48,787 nt of DNA from Megamonas hypermegale (GCA_002314325.1 DCFC01000039.1:49265-98051), one strand, 5' to 3'; shown: positions 32,028 through 40,306, counted from the stretch's first letter. Notes: generated by a model not told the origin, from the letters alone. Made by a program: numbers and translations.

Positions 32028-32603
32028 TTATTTTGTGGCGGCGCGAATGATGGCTTCGGCAACTTCTTTGATGGATTTGCGCTTTGCCATGCTGTATTTT
32101 TGAATGCGGCGGTATGCTTCGCTTTCGGAGATATTGTAGGCGTCCATCAGTATGCCTTTGGCGCGGTCGAGTGTTTTGCGCATCTGCAAGGAATTTTTGA
32201 CGTTGTTCAAATCGTGTTCAAGTTGCTGGATTTCCGCAAAGCGGGACATTGCTATCTCGATTGCCGGAAAAAGGCTGTCCTGGCGTATCGGTTTTACGAG
32301 GTAGGCGAGAACGCCGGCATGTTTGGCTTTTTCGACGATGTTCTTCTGGCTGAAGGCGGTGAGCAGTATTACCGGCGCCAGTTTTTCGTCGGCGATTATT
32401 TTAGCCGCCGTAATGCCGTCCATTTCCGGCATTTTTATATCCATTATAACTAAATCTGGTTTTAATTTGCGCGTAAGTTCTATGGCTTTGATACCATTGA
32501 TGCTTTCGCCGACGACGGTATGTCCCGCCTCTTCCAGCATTTCCTTTAAATCCATGCGGATGATTGATTCATTATCCGCTATAACAATATTTAATTTGGC
32601 CAT
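32028..32603 (-). CDS. ANTAR-domain response regulator (EutV-like)
   Basis: A 191-residue two-component regulator: receiver domain (about 1-120) with phospho-acceptor Asp55 in VIMDIKMPEMDG, Thr in LLTAF and Lys in LVKPI; a coiled-coil linker; and an RNA-binding ANTAR domain (about 130-187, LDRAKGILMDAYNISESEAYRRIQKYSM). ANTAR proteins act as antiterminators by binding paired hexaloop hairpins in mRNA leaders. The start is taken as the ATG at 32603, with GAGG 9 bases upstream; another ATG three codons earlier is inside the kinase end. It is the second gene after its kinase. No eut or nitrogen gene target is adjacent. Confidence 0.92.
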   Translation of the reverse strand: MAKLNIVIADNESIIRMDLKEMLEEAGHTVVGESINGIKAIELTRKLKPDLVIMDIKMPEMDGITAAKIIADEKLAPVILLTAFSQKNIVEKAKHAGVLAYLVKPIRQDSLFPAIEIAMSRFAEIQQLEHDLNNVKNSLQMRKTLDRAKGILMDAYNISESEAYRRIQKYSMAKRKSIKEVAEAIIRAATK

Positions 32604-32604
32604 T

Positions 32605-34029
32605 TTATTCATCCTCTGTTAAGCTTTTGAATGGAATTGTTATCAGTGCGTGAGCACCGTTATCGTTGTACATGGTAAAACTGCCGCCGATATCGCCTTC
32701 GACGAGATTGCGGACAATCTGCAGCCCCAGCGATTTTGCCGATTGAGCGTTGAAATCCTCCGGCAGACCGCAGCCGTTGTCGTACAGTTCTATGATGTAG
32801 GCGCGGGAATTCTGCGTGATATTGAGCCCGATAAGCCCTTCGCTTCTGCCGGCAAAGCCGTGTTCAATGGAATTTAAGATTAGTTCGTTGATGATGAGTG
32901 CCAGACTGCTGGCCTGTTTCGACGGCAGAATGATATTGTTGGCGGGAAGCTGTGTTGTCAGGCTGAAGTTTTCATCGAGCATGGTGTCTTTTATCAGCGT
33001 CAGTATATTGCTGGTGACTTCCACCACGTCGATATTTTCATTTCCCTGTTGAGAGAGAAATTCGTGCACGACGGAAATGCTCAATATGCGGTTGATACTC
33101 TCGCGCAAAGCCTCCTTTACCTCCGGCGAGCGGGAGCGGCGGGCCTGCAGCCTGAGCAGACTGGCTATCGTTTGCAGATTGTTCTTGACGCGGTGGTGAA
33201 TTTCCTGAATGACAGCGGATTTTATCAAAAGTTCGCGGTCTTTTTTGCGCAGTTCCGTTACGTCGGACAGAATGATTATGCGCGTTACGAGATTGCCCGC
33301 TTCCATGACGGGGATATCCCGCTTGATTATTATGAGGTTGCCCGCTTCAATTTCTTTTTCGTACGGCGATTTGTTCAAAATCGTTTCTTTCGTGATGTGC
33401 ATGGTCAGCTGGCGGTCGAAGATATGGCAGCCGATTAGATTGTTGATGCCCAGCACGTGATAAATGCGCGAAGCCGCCATATTGGCGAAGATGATGCGTT
33501 CGTCCTTATCAGTGATGATGATACCGTCGCGCGAGGAGATGGATTTATACATATTGTACGTAGCGTCGGTATTTTTGTTTGCATTTTTCAGCAGTATCCG
33601 AGCCGTTTTCATCAGGCGGGAGAAACCGTCTTTTTGCGCGTCGTCACTGTTTACTTCCATGCAGATGACAGCGATTACTTCGTTACTGTCGATAACGGGG
33701 AACGTGTACATGTCGATAAAGCGGCCGAAATCGAGCTCGCGCCGTCCGTGGCAGATTTTTTTATTATCCATGCACTTTTTAATCAACGGTTCTTGTATGT
33801 ACGGTATTAATTTGCCGAGCAGAATTTGTCTGAACGGATTGAAGGCCGTATGCGGTTCAATCGCGGAAACAACGGCAAATCTGCTGCCGTCTTTGGCTTT
33901 TACGTAGACGGCAATATGAGTGTACGTAAGGTCGGCGACAAACGGCAATACTTTATTGATACGCTGCAGCATATTTATCCTCATGCCGGATAAATTGGTG
34001 TAGCGGCGGCATTTTTCGGAAATAATCAT
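32605..34029 (-). CDS. Sensor histidine kinase of the HisKA_2 type (EutW/Pdtas-like)
   Basis: A 474-residue soluble kinase. The N-terminal region (about 20-150) looks like the GAF-type histidine kinase sensor domain of this subfamily. A PAS domain follows (about 160-260, SRDGIIITDKDERIIFANMAASRIY), then HisKA_2 with the phospho-accepting histidine in VIQEIHHRVKNNLQTIASLL (about 278) and an HATPase_c domain (NELILNSIEHGF, LYDNGCGLPEDF, SLGLQIVRNLVEG). There are no membrane spans, so it senses a cytoplasmic ligand. It has strong AAGGAGG 7 bases before the ATG. The downstream ANTAR regulator start abuts its stop, so the two are a pair. The signal is unknown; ethanolamine is one possibility, without supporting neighbours. 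Confidence 0.92.
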   Translation of the reverse strand: MIISEKCRRYTNLSGMRINMLQRINKVLPFVADLTYTHIAVYVKAKDGSRFAVVSAIEPHTAFNPFRQILLGKLIPYIQEPLIKKCMDNKKICHGRRELDFGRFIDMYTFPVIDSNEVIAVICMEVNSDDAQKDGFSRLMKTARILLKNANKNTDATYNMYKSISSRDGIIITDKDERIIFANMAASRIYHVLGINNLIGCHIFDRQLTMHITKETILNKSPYEKEIEAGNLIIIKRDIPVMEAGNLVTRIIILSDVTELRKKDRELLIKSAVIQEIHHRVKNNLQTIASLLRLQARRSRSPEVKEALRESINRILSISVVHEFLSQQGNENIDVVEVTSNILTLIKDTMLDENFSLTTQLPANNIILPSKQASSLALIINELILNSIEHGFAGRSEGLIGLNITQNSRAYIIELYDNGCGLPEDFNAQSAKSLGLQIVRNLVEGDIGGSFTMYNDNGAHALITIPFKSLTEDE

Positions 34030-34050
34030 TTACAAACCTCCTTTTAGGTA

Positions 34051-34082
34051 AATAAAAAAGGAGACAACAAGACTGTGTCTCC
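34051..34082 (-). terminator. Terminator of the NlpC/P60 gene
   Basis: On the minus strand GGAGACA and TGTCTCC (34082-34076 and 34066-34060) pair around a 9-base loop, followed by TTTTTTATTTAC. It lies between the NlpC/P60 stop and the kinase start, 22 bases before the latter. The kinase-regulator pair is thus separated from the riboswitch-controlled gene, though read-through is possible. Confidence 0.75.
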
Positions 34083-34099
34083 CCTGATTGCAATATAAA

Positions 34100-34762
34100 T
34101 TATAATACTCTACGTGCGCCGATATAAGTATTTGCCCAGTAGGACATGCTCAGCGAATCAACTACGACACCTCTGCTGGAGGAAGCGTTGATGAATTTTC
34201 CATCGCCCAAATAGATGCCTACATGAGAAGCTCCGTAAGTATATGTAGAGAAAAATACTAAATCGCCCGGCTGAAGGTTGTCGTAAGAAACCGGTACGCC
34301 TACTTCAAACTGTACATCTGCTGTACGCGGCAAAGAAATTCCGGCACTGGCAAATACGTAACGGGTAAAACCGGAGCAGTCAAAACCGCTAGGCGTAGTA
34401 CCACCGAATACATACGGCACGCCGACATAATTCAAGGAATTGTTGATAATGCGTCTGGCAATGTAGTTGGAACTGCGGCTTACTACCGGCATGTTGCGTC
34501 CCATCAATGCCTGATATGTCATAGAACCGACCAAGCCGTCATTGTCAAGACCGTTCGCCTGCTGAAATGCCTGAACGGCTGCCTGTGTTGCCGGACCGAA
34601 ATCACCGTCAGCAACAACATCATAACCTTGGCTGGCAAGCGCCGCCTGAATTTCCGCAATCTCATTGCCTTGGTCGCCCAAACGGAAGGAAGAAGCGCTG
34701 GCAATGGAAGCTGTACAGATTAAACAGAAAGATAGGACTAAAATACGAACAAATTTACTCAA
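34100..34762 (-). CDS. Secreted NlpC/P60 endopeptidase with peptidoglycan-binding domain
   Basis: A 220-residue cell-wall hydrolase that cuts peptide stems of peptidoglycan. It has a signal peptide (about 1-23, ending ASIASA), a PG_binding_1 repeat (about 26-90, LGDQGNEIAEIQAALASQGYDVVADGDFGPAT) and an NlpC/P60 domain (100-220) with catalytic Cys129 in GFDCSGFTRYVF, His180 in ASHVGIYLG and Asn192 in INAS as third residue. The TTG start at 34762 follows GGAGAGGAG; the frame extends further upstream but would enter the riboswitch. Expression is predicted to be controlled by the c-di-AMP riboswitch in the leader. Confidence 0.93.
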   Translation of the reverse strand: MSKFVRILVLSFCLICTASIASASSFRLGDQGNEIAEIQAALASQGYDVVADGDFGPATQAAVQAFQQANGLDNDGLVGSMTYQALMGRNMPVVSRSSNYIARRIINNSLNYVGVPYVFGGTTPSGFDCSGFTRYVFASAGISLPRTADVQFEVGVPVSYDNLQPGDLVFFSTYTYGASHVGIYLGDGKFINASSSRGVVVDSLSMSYWANTYIGARRVL

Positions 34763-34782
34763 AAAAAAGACTCCTCTCCATA

Positions 34783-34890
34783 AAGCCTGCGAGATTAGCT
34801 GACGGGTTAGAATAGAGACATTCTTCTGCACGCGGCAAATTCACCCCAAAGAATTGGTTTTCCCGCTCCTGAGCTAGATTAGGCCGTTAA
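34783..34890 (-). promoter_or_regulatory. Cyclic di-AMP riboswitch (ydaO/yuaA class)
   Basis: The minus-strand leader of the NlpC/P60 gene contains the conserved blocks of the ydaO/yuaA class in order: GAGCGGGAAAACCAA (34868-34854), TTGGGGTGAAT ending at 34839, then CCGTCAGCTAA (34805-34795) and TCGCAGGC. This class is known to bind c-di-AMP and usually switches expression off when the ligand is high. It commonly precedes cell-wall hydrolases and potassium or osmolyte transporters, consistent with the gene here. The 3' edge lies about 20 bases before the start codon. Confidence 0.9.
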
Positions 34891-34925
34891 AAAAATTATG
34901 CTCAAAAAAATCAACACTGTTTATT

Positions 34926-34954
34926 ATTTTACACTATTTCATAAAAAATCTCAA
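34926..34954 (-). promoter_or_regulatory. Promoter for the riboswitch-NlpC/P60 transcript
   Basis: TTGAGA (34949-34954) and TAAAAT (34926-34931) on the minus strand are 17 bases apart. The predicted start near 34919 lies about 30 bases upstream of the riboswitch core. Confidence 0.65.
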
Positions 34955-35011
34955 TGGGTTTGGCGGATTTTTCCCGAGTTTTATAAAAGTTCGGTTTTCT
35001 GAACATAATTC

Positions 35012-35041
35012 TTGATAAACATCGGCAAAGTAGAGTATAAT
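35012..35041 (+). promoter_or_regulatory. Promoter of recA
   Basis: TTGATA (35012-35017), an 18-base spacer and perfect TATAAT (35036-35041), 36 bases before the recA start. A GTTC-N8-GAAC dyad at 34989-35004 lies just upstream, but its spacing does not fit the usual GAAC-N4-GTTC LexA box. Confidence 0.65.
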
Positions 35042-35077
35042 TTAATCATCGGCTATTTATAAAACGAGGTGATTTTT

Positions 35078-36154
35078 TTGGATAAATCAATGGATAAAGT
35101 TGAAGCATTGCAGAATGCTTTGAAACAGATTGAACGTGATTTCGGCAAAGGCTCCATCATGAAACTGGGAGATGCCTCTGCCAATATGAATATTGAAGTA
35201 ATTCATACAGGCTGCTTGCCGCTTGATGCGGCTCTCGGCGTCGGCGGTGTGCCGCGCGGCCGTATCGTGGAGATTTTCGGGCCGGAGTCCTCCGGTAAAA
35301 CGACAGTCGCTCTGCATATGGTGGCGGAAGCGCAGAAAATGGGCGGCGTGGCTGCTTTTATCGATGCGGAACACGCACTTGACCCGGTATATGCAAAAAG
35401 ACTCGGCGTGGATATCGACAATCTGCTCATTTCCCAGCCGGATAACGGCGAACAGGCACTGGAAATCGCCGATGCTCTCGTCCGCAGCGGCGCTATAGAT
35501 ATCATTGTTGTCGACTCCGTAGCGGCGCTCGTGCCGAAAGCGGAAATCGAAGGCGATATGGGCGACTCGCATGTAGGCCTTCAGGCACGCTTAATGTCGC
35601 AGGCGATGCGCAAACTGACCGGCGTACTGAGCAAATCCCGCACGACGGCTATTTTCATCAACCAAATCCGCGAAAAAGTCGGCGTGATGTTCGGCAATCC
35701 GGAAACGACAACGGGCGGCCGTGCACTTAAATTCTATGCTTCCGTCCGTCTTGACGTGCGCAAAATCGACACGATAAAACAGGGCAACGACCCGGTCGGC
35801 AGCCGCACACGTATTAAAGTCGTTAAGAATAAAGTTGCTCCGCCGTTCAAACAGGCTGAATTCGACATTATGTACGGCGAAGGTATTTCCCGCGAAGGCA
35901 GCCTCATTGATATGGGAGTAGCTTTTGAAATCATGGACAAGAGCGGTTCGTGGTTCTCCTATCAGGGAACACGTCTCGGTCAGGGCAAGGAAAACGTTAA
36001 GGCGTACTTGAAAGAACATCCGGACACGGCGATGGAAATTGAAAATAAAATCAGAGAAAAACTGTTTGCCAAACCGGCTGCACCGGAAGAGGAAAATGCC
36101 AAAGGCGATAAAAAAGCGGAAGCAGTAGCGGAAAATGAAAGTGCAGAACAGTAA
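35078..36154 (+). CDS. recA: Recombinase A
   Basis: A 358-residue RecA. It forms filaments on single-stranded DNA, catalyses strand exchange and activates the SOS response. Motifs: [11 protein letters not shown], Walker [13 protein letters not shown]-type loop [15 protein letters not shown], Walker [18 protein letters not shown], the L1/L2 region ([50 protein letters not shown]) and an acidic C-terminal tail ([22 protein letters not shown]). The start is taken as TTG at 35078, 5 bases after GAGGTGA; the ATG at 35090 is too far from that site. recX overlaps its last 20 bases. Confidence 0.97.
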   Translation: MDKSMDKVEALQNALKQIERDFGKGSIMKLGDASANMNIEVIHTGCLPLDAALGVGGVPRGRIVEIFGPESSGKTTVALHMVAEAQKMGGVAAFIDAEHALDPVYAKRLGVDIDNLLISQPDNGEQALEIADALVRSGAIDIIVVDSVAALVPKAEIEGDMGDSHVGLQARLMSQAMRKLTGVLSKSRTTAIFINQIREKVGVMFGNPETTTGGRALKFYASVRLDVRKIDTIKQGNDPVGSRTRIKVVKNKVAPPFKQAEFDIMYGEGISREGSLIDMGVAFEIMDKSGSWFSYQGTRLGQGKENVKAYLKEHPDTAMEIENKIREKLFAKPAAPEEENAKGDKKAEAVAENESAEQ

Positions 36155-36593
36155 GACGGCACTCGTTTATGCCGTTGATTTGCTGGCGGCGCGTGCCTAC
36201 AGTGAAAAGCAGCTCACCGATAAACTAAAGCGACGCGGCTATAGTGAAACAGAAATCGCCGCAGCCATGCAGCGGCTTACGGAGCGTCATTATATTGATG
36301 ACGGCGATTTGTGCCAAAGACAGTATCAGGCATATCTGAATGAGGGCAGGCGCAGTATTAAGGCTATTTTATATAAGTTGAAGGAAAAAGGCTTTAATTC
36401 TGCCGATATCGAAAACGCGCAGGCAGAGTGCGATATTGATACGGCGGATTATGAATACCGTGTCTGCATAAAACTTTTGGCAGCGCATTTTAAACGCTCG
36501 GCGGACAGACAGAAATGTCAGGCGTATCTTTACCGCAAGGGATTTAATTTTTCCGCTGCACGAAATGCCGTGGATGAATTTTTAAGTGAATAG
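36135..36593 (+). CDS. recX: Regulatory protein RecX
   Basis: A 152-residue helical protein that binds inside the RecA filament groove and modulates its activity. It shows the three-helix RecX repeats: [36 protein letters not shown], the conserved [37 protein letters not shown], and a weaker third unit near the C-terminus. The ATG lies within the recA coding end, so translation is coupled. The acidic recA tail region serves as its ribosome-site context. Confidence 0.93.
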   Translation: MKVQNSKTALVYAVDLLAARAYSEKQLTDKLKRRGYSETEIAAAMQRLTERHYIDDGDLCQRQYQAYLNEGRRSIKAILYKLKEKGFNSADIENAQAECDIDTADYEYRVCIKLLAAHFKRSADRQKCQAYLYRKGFNFSAARNAVDEFLSE

Positions 36594-36635
36594 AAAAAGA
36601 GATTGTTGCTTTTTAGTGCAGCAATCTCTTTTTTT
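36594..36635 (+). terminator. Terminator of recA-recX
   Basis: AGAGATTGTTGC and GCAGCAATCTCT pair with one G-U around an 8-base loop, flanked by A- and T-runs. It starts right at the recX stop and can also end the convergent merR transcript. Confidence 0.87.
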
Positions 36636-36644
36636 ATAATTTTT

Positions 36645-37043
36645 TCAGTCATCTGTGCGGATTAAATCGCTTTTATAGGGGATTTTTCCGTCCAGTACAT
36701 TTTGGTAGAATTCGTTTTTGTAGTCGAGGTAAGCCAGATTTTCATTCAGTTCGTTTATTTTCGCCAGCAGCTCTTTTCTGTGCTTTGCCAGCATTTCCAT
36801 TCGGGCAGGAATAGTCGGCTGTCCTTCCAGGCATAATTTAAGGTAGTCCTTCATTTCCTTTATGCTCATGCCGCAGCGTTTCAGGCACTGCATATTGTTT
36901 ATCCAGCGGATATTGCGTTCGTCGAAAACGCGGTAATTGTTTTTATCACGTTTAATATTGGGAATAAGCCCCTCGTTGCAGTAAAATTTCAGTGTTTCAT
37001 ACGGCAGATTGGTTAGTTTGCAGGCTTGTTTCATGGTATACAT
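36645..37043 (-). CDS. MerR-family transcriptional regulator
   Basis: A 132-residue regulator with the MerR winged helix at the N-terminus (YTMKQACKLTNLPYETLKFYCNEGLIPNIKRDKNNYRVFDERNIRWI), a linker helix (CLKRCGMSIKEMKDYLKLCLEG) and a long dimerisation coiled coil. There is no cysteine metal-binding loop, so a small organic or redox ligand is more likely. ATG at 37043 follows GGATG; an upstream ATG overlaps that site. It is divergent from the hydrolase gene at 37150, and the promoter between them has the hallmark 19-bp spacer. It is therefore the probable activator of at least the first gene of the downstream cluster. Confidence 0.9.
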   Translation of the reverse strand: MYTMKQACKLTNLPYETLKFYCNEGLIPNIKRDKNNYRVFDERNIRWINNMQCLKRCGMSIKEMKDYLKLCLEGQPTIPARMEMLAKHRKELLAKINELNENLAYLDYKNEFYQNVLDGKIPYKSDLIRTDD

Positions 37044-37073
37044 AAAAAACATCCTTTCTTATGAAAAAAATCC

Positions 37074-37104
37074 TTGACCGGTAGTTACTACCGACGGTTA
37101 TAGT
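37074..37104 (+). promoter_or_regulatory. MerR-type promoter/operator with 19-bp spacer
   Basis: TTGACC (37074-37079) and TATAGT (37099-37104) are separated by exactly 19 bases, the over-long spacing that MerR proteins correct by DNA distortion. A dyad GGTAGT-T-ACTACC fills the spacer at 37080-37092, flanked by further CCG/CGG symmetry. It faces the hydrolase gene at 37150, with merR divergent. Confidence 0.85.
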
Positions 37105-37149
37105 CTAATTATAGCAGTGAATTAGATTAACTGAAAGGGTGTATATAAT

Positions 37150-38211
37150 ATGAAATTCAAAAAGAAATTGTTGCTTGCAGGGCTGGTTTTAACAATGGGT
37201 ATAGGTACGAGCGGCATGGCGGCTCCGGCGGAAAATCCGTACGGACTTGTCTATCAGGGAGCGATTACGAAAAATGTTGCAGATCAGGTAAATATCCACC
37301 CTGTGCATTATAATTTGAACGGCTTAAAAATAGCGGCCAATGTATATACACCGGCGGGCTATGATGTGAATAAAAAATATCCGGTAATCGTAGTGGCGCA
37401 CCCGAACGGCGGTGTTAAGGAACAGGTAGCTGGTCTGTATGCGCAGCGCTTAGCACAGCTCGGCTATATTACGATAGCGGCGGACGCGGCATATCAGGGA
37501 GCAAGTGAAGGTGAGCCGCGCCATACGGATAAACCGTATTTCCGCACGGAAGACATTCACGGCATGGCGGATTTCATCTCCACTTATCCGGGCGTGGATA
37601 AGGACAGAATGGGCGTACTCGGTATCTGCGGCGGTGGCGGCTATACTTTGAATGCCGCCAAATCGGATAAACGGTTTAAGGCGGTGGCTACGCTCAGCAT
37701 GTTCAATTCCGGTGAAGTAAGACGCAACGGTTACATGAACAGCCAGCTTGACAGTATCGGCGAAAGAATGAAACAGGCTTCCGACGCCAGAGATAAAGAA
37801 ATAACGACGGGTGAAGTTTCCATTTCCGGCAATGTGGATTTTGATGCTTTGACTGATGAAAGTATCAGCAAAATACCGACTGATTTGTACCGCGAAGGCA
37901 TGATATACTACGGCAGAACGCATAGACATCCGAATTCCACTTTTGCCTATACGACGAGCAGTCTGATGGAGCTCATGAGCTGGGACGCAACAGACCAGAT
38001 AGAATTAATCGACCAGCCGCTGCTGCTCATGGCGGGCAGTAAAGCCGATTCGCTTTATATGTCCAAAGAAGCTTTCGATAAAGCTACAGGCACGAAAGAT
38101 AAGGAATTGTTCCTCGTCGACGGGGCTACTCATATTCAGACTTACTATGTACCGGAATACGTGGACCAGTTTGTGAATAAATTGAAAGAGTTCTACGGAA
38201 AACATTTATAA
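37150..38211 (+). CDS. Exported alpha/beta hydrolase with cysteine nucleophile
   Basis: A 353-residue alpha/beta hydrolase of the dienelactone hydrolase-like (YcjY-type) group. A signal peptide ends near AAPA at residues 24-27. The oxyanion region is VVAHPNGGVKEQ. The nucleophile elbow reads LGICGGGGYT, placing Cys160 where most hydrolases have Ser. An acid is likely in MAGSKADSLY, and the His in VDGATHIQTYY. AAAGGGTG precedes the ATG. It is the first gene controlled by the MerR-type promoter. The natural substrate is unknown; a reactive lactone or ester fits the cysteine and the detoxification-like neighbours. Confidence 0.87.
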   Translation: MKFKKKLLLAGLVLTMGIGTSGMAAPAENPYGLVYQGAITKNVADQVNIHPVHYNLNGLKIAANVYTPAGYDVNKKYPVIVVAHPNGGVKEQVAGLYAQRLAQLGYITIAADAAYQGASEGEPRHTDKPYFRTEDIHGMADFISTYPGVDKDRMGVLGICGGGGYTLNAAKSDKRFKAVATLSMFNSGEVRRNGYMNSQLDSIGERMKQASDARDKEITTGEVSISGNVDFDALTDESISKIPTDLYREGMIYYGRTHRHPNSTFAYTTSSLMELMSWDATDQIELIDQPLLLMAGSKADSLYMSKEAFDKATGTKDKELFLVDGATHIQTYYVPEYVDQFVNKLKEFYGKHL

Positions 38212-38291
38212 TGATTTAATTGCCTGCGATAGAGTTCAACTTACAAAAAAGAGTATATAGCCATCTATCATGGGCATTTAAATAAATAATA

Positions 38292-38331
38292 TTTGACGTA
38301 CCCGTTAGATTGATTTAGCTGGTACGTCAAA
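38292..38331. repeat. 11-bp perfect inverted repeat
   Basis: TTTGACGTACC (38292-38302) and GGTACGTCAAA (38321-38331) flank an 18-base loop. There is no T-run after it. It may be an operator for the EamA/LysR genes or a transcript-stabilising hairpin. Confidence 0.4.
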
Positions 38332-38352
38332 GTACATAAAAATATAGATTTG

Positions 38353-38389
38353 AGGTTGTAAAGAAAATATTTCTTTATGACCTTTTTTG
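38353..38389 (+). terminator. Terminator-like hairpin between the hydrolase and EamA genes
   Basis: AGGTTGTAAAGAAA (38353-38366) and TTTCTTTATGACCT (38370-38383) match at 12 of 14 positions and are followed by TTTTTGTTCT. It lies 140 bases past the hydrolase stop and 40 bases before the EamA start, so it could end the first transcript or sit in the leader of the second. Confidence 0.5.
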
Positions 38390-38428
38390 TTCTATTATAT
38401 AGTTAAATAATTAAGAGAAGGCGATATT

Positions 38429-39274
38429 ATGAACAGAGGATTGATTTTTGCCATGCTGGCTTCGCTGATGTTCAGCTTCATGAACGTTCTGGTTAAAGAG
38501 GCCAGCCGTACGGTCGGCACGGGAGAAATTATTTTTGTCCGCAGTGTTATCAGCGTCGTTATGATACTGCTGATTATGCGTGTACTTAAAATAAAATTCT
38601 CGCATAAGGACAAAGGTACGCTTATTTTCCGCGGCGTTGTCGGCGGGCTCAGTATGTGTCTTATATTTCTGGCGGTATCGGGTATGAATTTGGGAGACGC
38701 ATCCATATTACAGCAACTTTCAGCGTTTTTCGTATTGATAATATCAGCCGTTTATTTAAAGGAAAAACTGCCGGCGCATACGGTGCTGCCGTTAATCATT
38801 ATCGTGGCGGGAACGTGTCTGATTTTGCGTCCGTGGGAATACAGCTCTTTTTCCGTCTATGCCCTGTTTGCCATAGCTTCCGCCTTTACCGGTGCTGTAG
38901 TGTATACGACTATTCATAAATTATTCAAAAATGGCGGGCATACTTCCTGGGAAGTTATTTTCTATCTGTTTTTATGCAGTATTTTTATCGGTCTTGCCAT
39001 GATGTACAATAATTGCCATATGCCGACGCATTATGAATGGATTTTGCTTTTAGGCATAGCGTTTACTTCGCTAATTGCGCAGAATTTCATGACGCAGGCG
39101 TATGAGTTCGCCAATCAGGTGCTTGTAAGTTTCGTTATGTATCTGGGCGTATTTTTCAATGCTCTTTGGGGCTATGTATTTTTCGGTGAAGTCATGCACA
39201 ATCTGTCGATAATCGGCGGGGTGCTCGTAATCGGTTCATCAATTTATCTCAGTCATAAAAGGGCGCAAAAATAG
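38429..39274 (+). CDS. DMT-superfamily transporter (EamA domains)
   Basis: A 281-residue protein with ten predicted membrane segments in two EamA units. First unit: MLASLMFSFMNVLVKEASRTVGTGEIIFVRS up to LRPWEYSS. Second unit: AIASAFTGAVVYTTIHKL through the last FFGEVMHNLSIIGGVLVIGSS. Such proteins export amino acids, nucleosides or drugs. AGAGAAGG precedes the ATG. The LysR gene begins 21 bases after the stop in the same direction, so the two may be one transcript. Substrate unknown. Confidence 0.88.
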   Translation: MNRGLIFAMLASLMFSFMNVLVKEASRTVGTGEIIFVRSVISVVMILLIMRVLKIKFSHKDKGTLIFRGVVGGLSMCLIFLAVSGMNLGDASILQQLSAFFVLIISAVYLKEKLPAHTVLPLIIIVAGTCLILRPWEYSSFSVYALFAIASAFTGAVVYTTIHKLFKNGGHTSWEVIFYLFLCSIFIGLAMMYNNCHMPTHYEWILLLGIAFTSLIAQNFMTQAYEFANQVLVSFVMYLGVFFNALWGYVFFGEVMHNLSIIGGVLVIGSSIYLSHKRAQK

Positions 39275-39295
39275 TAAAGGTGAGTGTGAATAATA

Positions 39296-40201
39296 ATGTA
39301 CAATCCGCAAATAGAAACATTCGTTAAAGTAGCTGATGCAGGCAGTTTTTCCAAAGCGGCCGAGCAGATGTATATATCGCCGACAGCCGTGATTAAGCAG
39401 ATTAATTTGTTGGAAAATGATTTAAATTTACAGCTGTTTATCCGCACGCACCGCGGACTGACGCTGACAAGAGCCGGTGAAGCTTTATATAAAGACGCCA
39501 AATACATTATTAGTTACAGCAAGGAAGCGGTACTGCGCGCGCAAAAAGCAATGCAGCAGACGGAAGGCACTGTTCGCATCGGCGTTTCACCGATGACACC
39601 GGCGCAATTTTTATTAAAAATCTGGGAGAAAATCCATGTTAAATATCCGCAGATAAAATTTCAGCTGGTGCCGTTTTCCAATACACCGGAAAATGCACGG
39701 GAAATTTTAAAAAATCTGGGCGAACATATTGATTTAGTAGCCGGCGTATTTGATGAAGAATTTCTGCGCAGCCGCAAATGTGAAGCGCTCGAGCTGTGCA
39801 GGCCGCCGATTTGCTGCGGTGTATCTATTTATCACAGACTGGCGGACAGAAAAATACTGACATTGAGCGATTTGTCCGGTGAAAATCTGATGATTATAGC
39901 AGAAGGCTGGAACTGGTACGTAGATAAACTGCGCTATGATATACAGGAACATCACAGTGAAATAAACATCGTGGATTTTCCGTTTTATAATCTGGATGTT
40001 TTCAATCAGTGCGAGAATAACAACGGTATACTGACTGTAATTCCCAACTGGGTCAATACACATCCGCTGATAAAAATAATTCCGGTGGAATGGGATTATA
40101 AAATTCCGTTCGGCATACTGCATTCTCCCAGACCAGCGGAGCACGTGCAACTATTGTTAAAGGCGATAATAGATATTAGAGCTGATGAAAACAAGCCGTA
40201 A
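39296..40201 (+). CDS. LysR-family transcriptional regulator
   Basis: A 301-residue LysR regulator. The N-terminal winged helix-turn-helix (QIETFVKVADAGSFSKAAEQMYISPTAVIKQINLLENDLNLQLFIRTHRGLTLTRAGEALY) is complete, followed by a periplasmic-binding-like effector domain (VRIGVSPMTPAQFLLKIW, DLVAGVFDE, and a C-terminal PFGILHSPRPAEH). The cysteines in RPPICCGV could allow redox sensing, but this is speculative. It precedes the aldo/keto reductase cluster in the same direction and probably regulates it. Its terminator overlaps the last codons. Confidence 0.92.
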   Translation: MYNPQIETFVKVADAGSFSKAAEQMYISPTAVIKQINLLENDLNLQLFIRTHRGLTLTRAGEALYKDAKYIISYSKEAVLRAQKAMQQTEGTVRIGVSPMTPAQFLLKIWEKIHVKYPQIKFQLVPFSNTPENAREILKNLGEHIDLVAGVFDEEFLRSRKCEALELCRPPICCGVSIYHRLADRKILTLSDLSGENLMIIAEGWNWYVDKLRYDIQEHHSEINIVDFPFYNLDVFNQCENNNGILTVIPNWVNTHPLIKIIPVEWDYKIPFGILHSPRPAEHVQLLLKAIIDIRADENKP

Positions 40202-40231
40202 GACAGAAATGTTTTATGGCTTGTTTTTTTT
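40188..40231 (+). terminator. Terminator of the LysR gene
   Basis: AAAACAAGCCGTAA (40188-40201) and TTATGGCTTGTTTT (40214-40227) pair with one mismatch, followed by more T residues. The first arm contains the stop codon and the last three codons. Confidence 0.75.
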
Positions 40232-40306
40232 ATAACTTTGAGGTTGAAACTGCTGAACCAAAAGAAACTTCTGCAAATTGCACACTGCATTTATACTAAA
40301 AGTAGC

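Noticed and set aside
34989..35004. GTTC-N8-GAAC dyad upstream of recA as a LexA box
   Set aside because: The Gram-positive LexA box is GAAC-N4-GTTC (CGAACRNRYGTTYC type); this has the opposite half-site order and wrong spacing.
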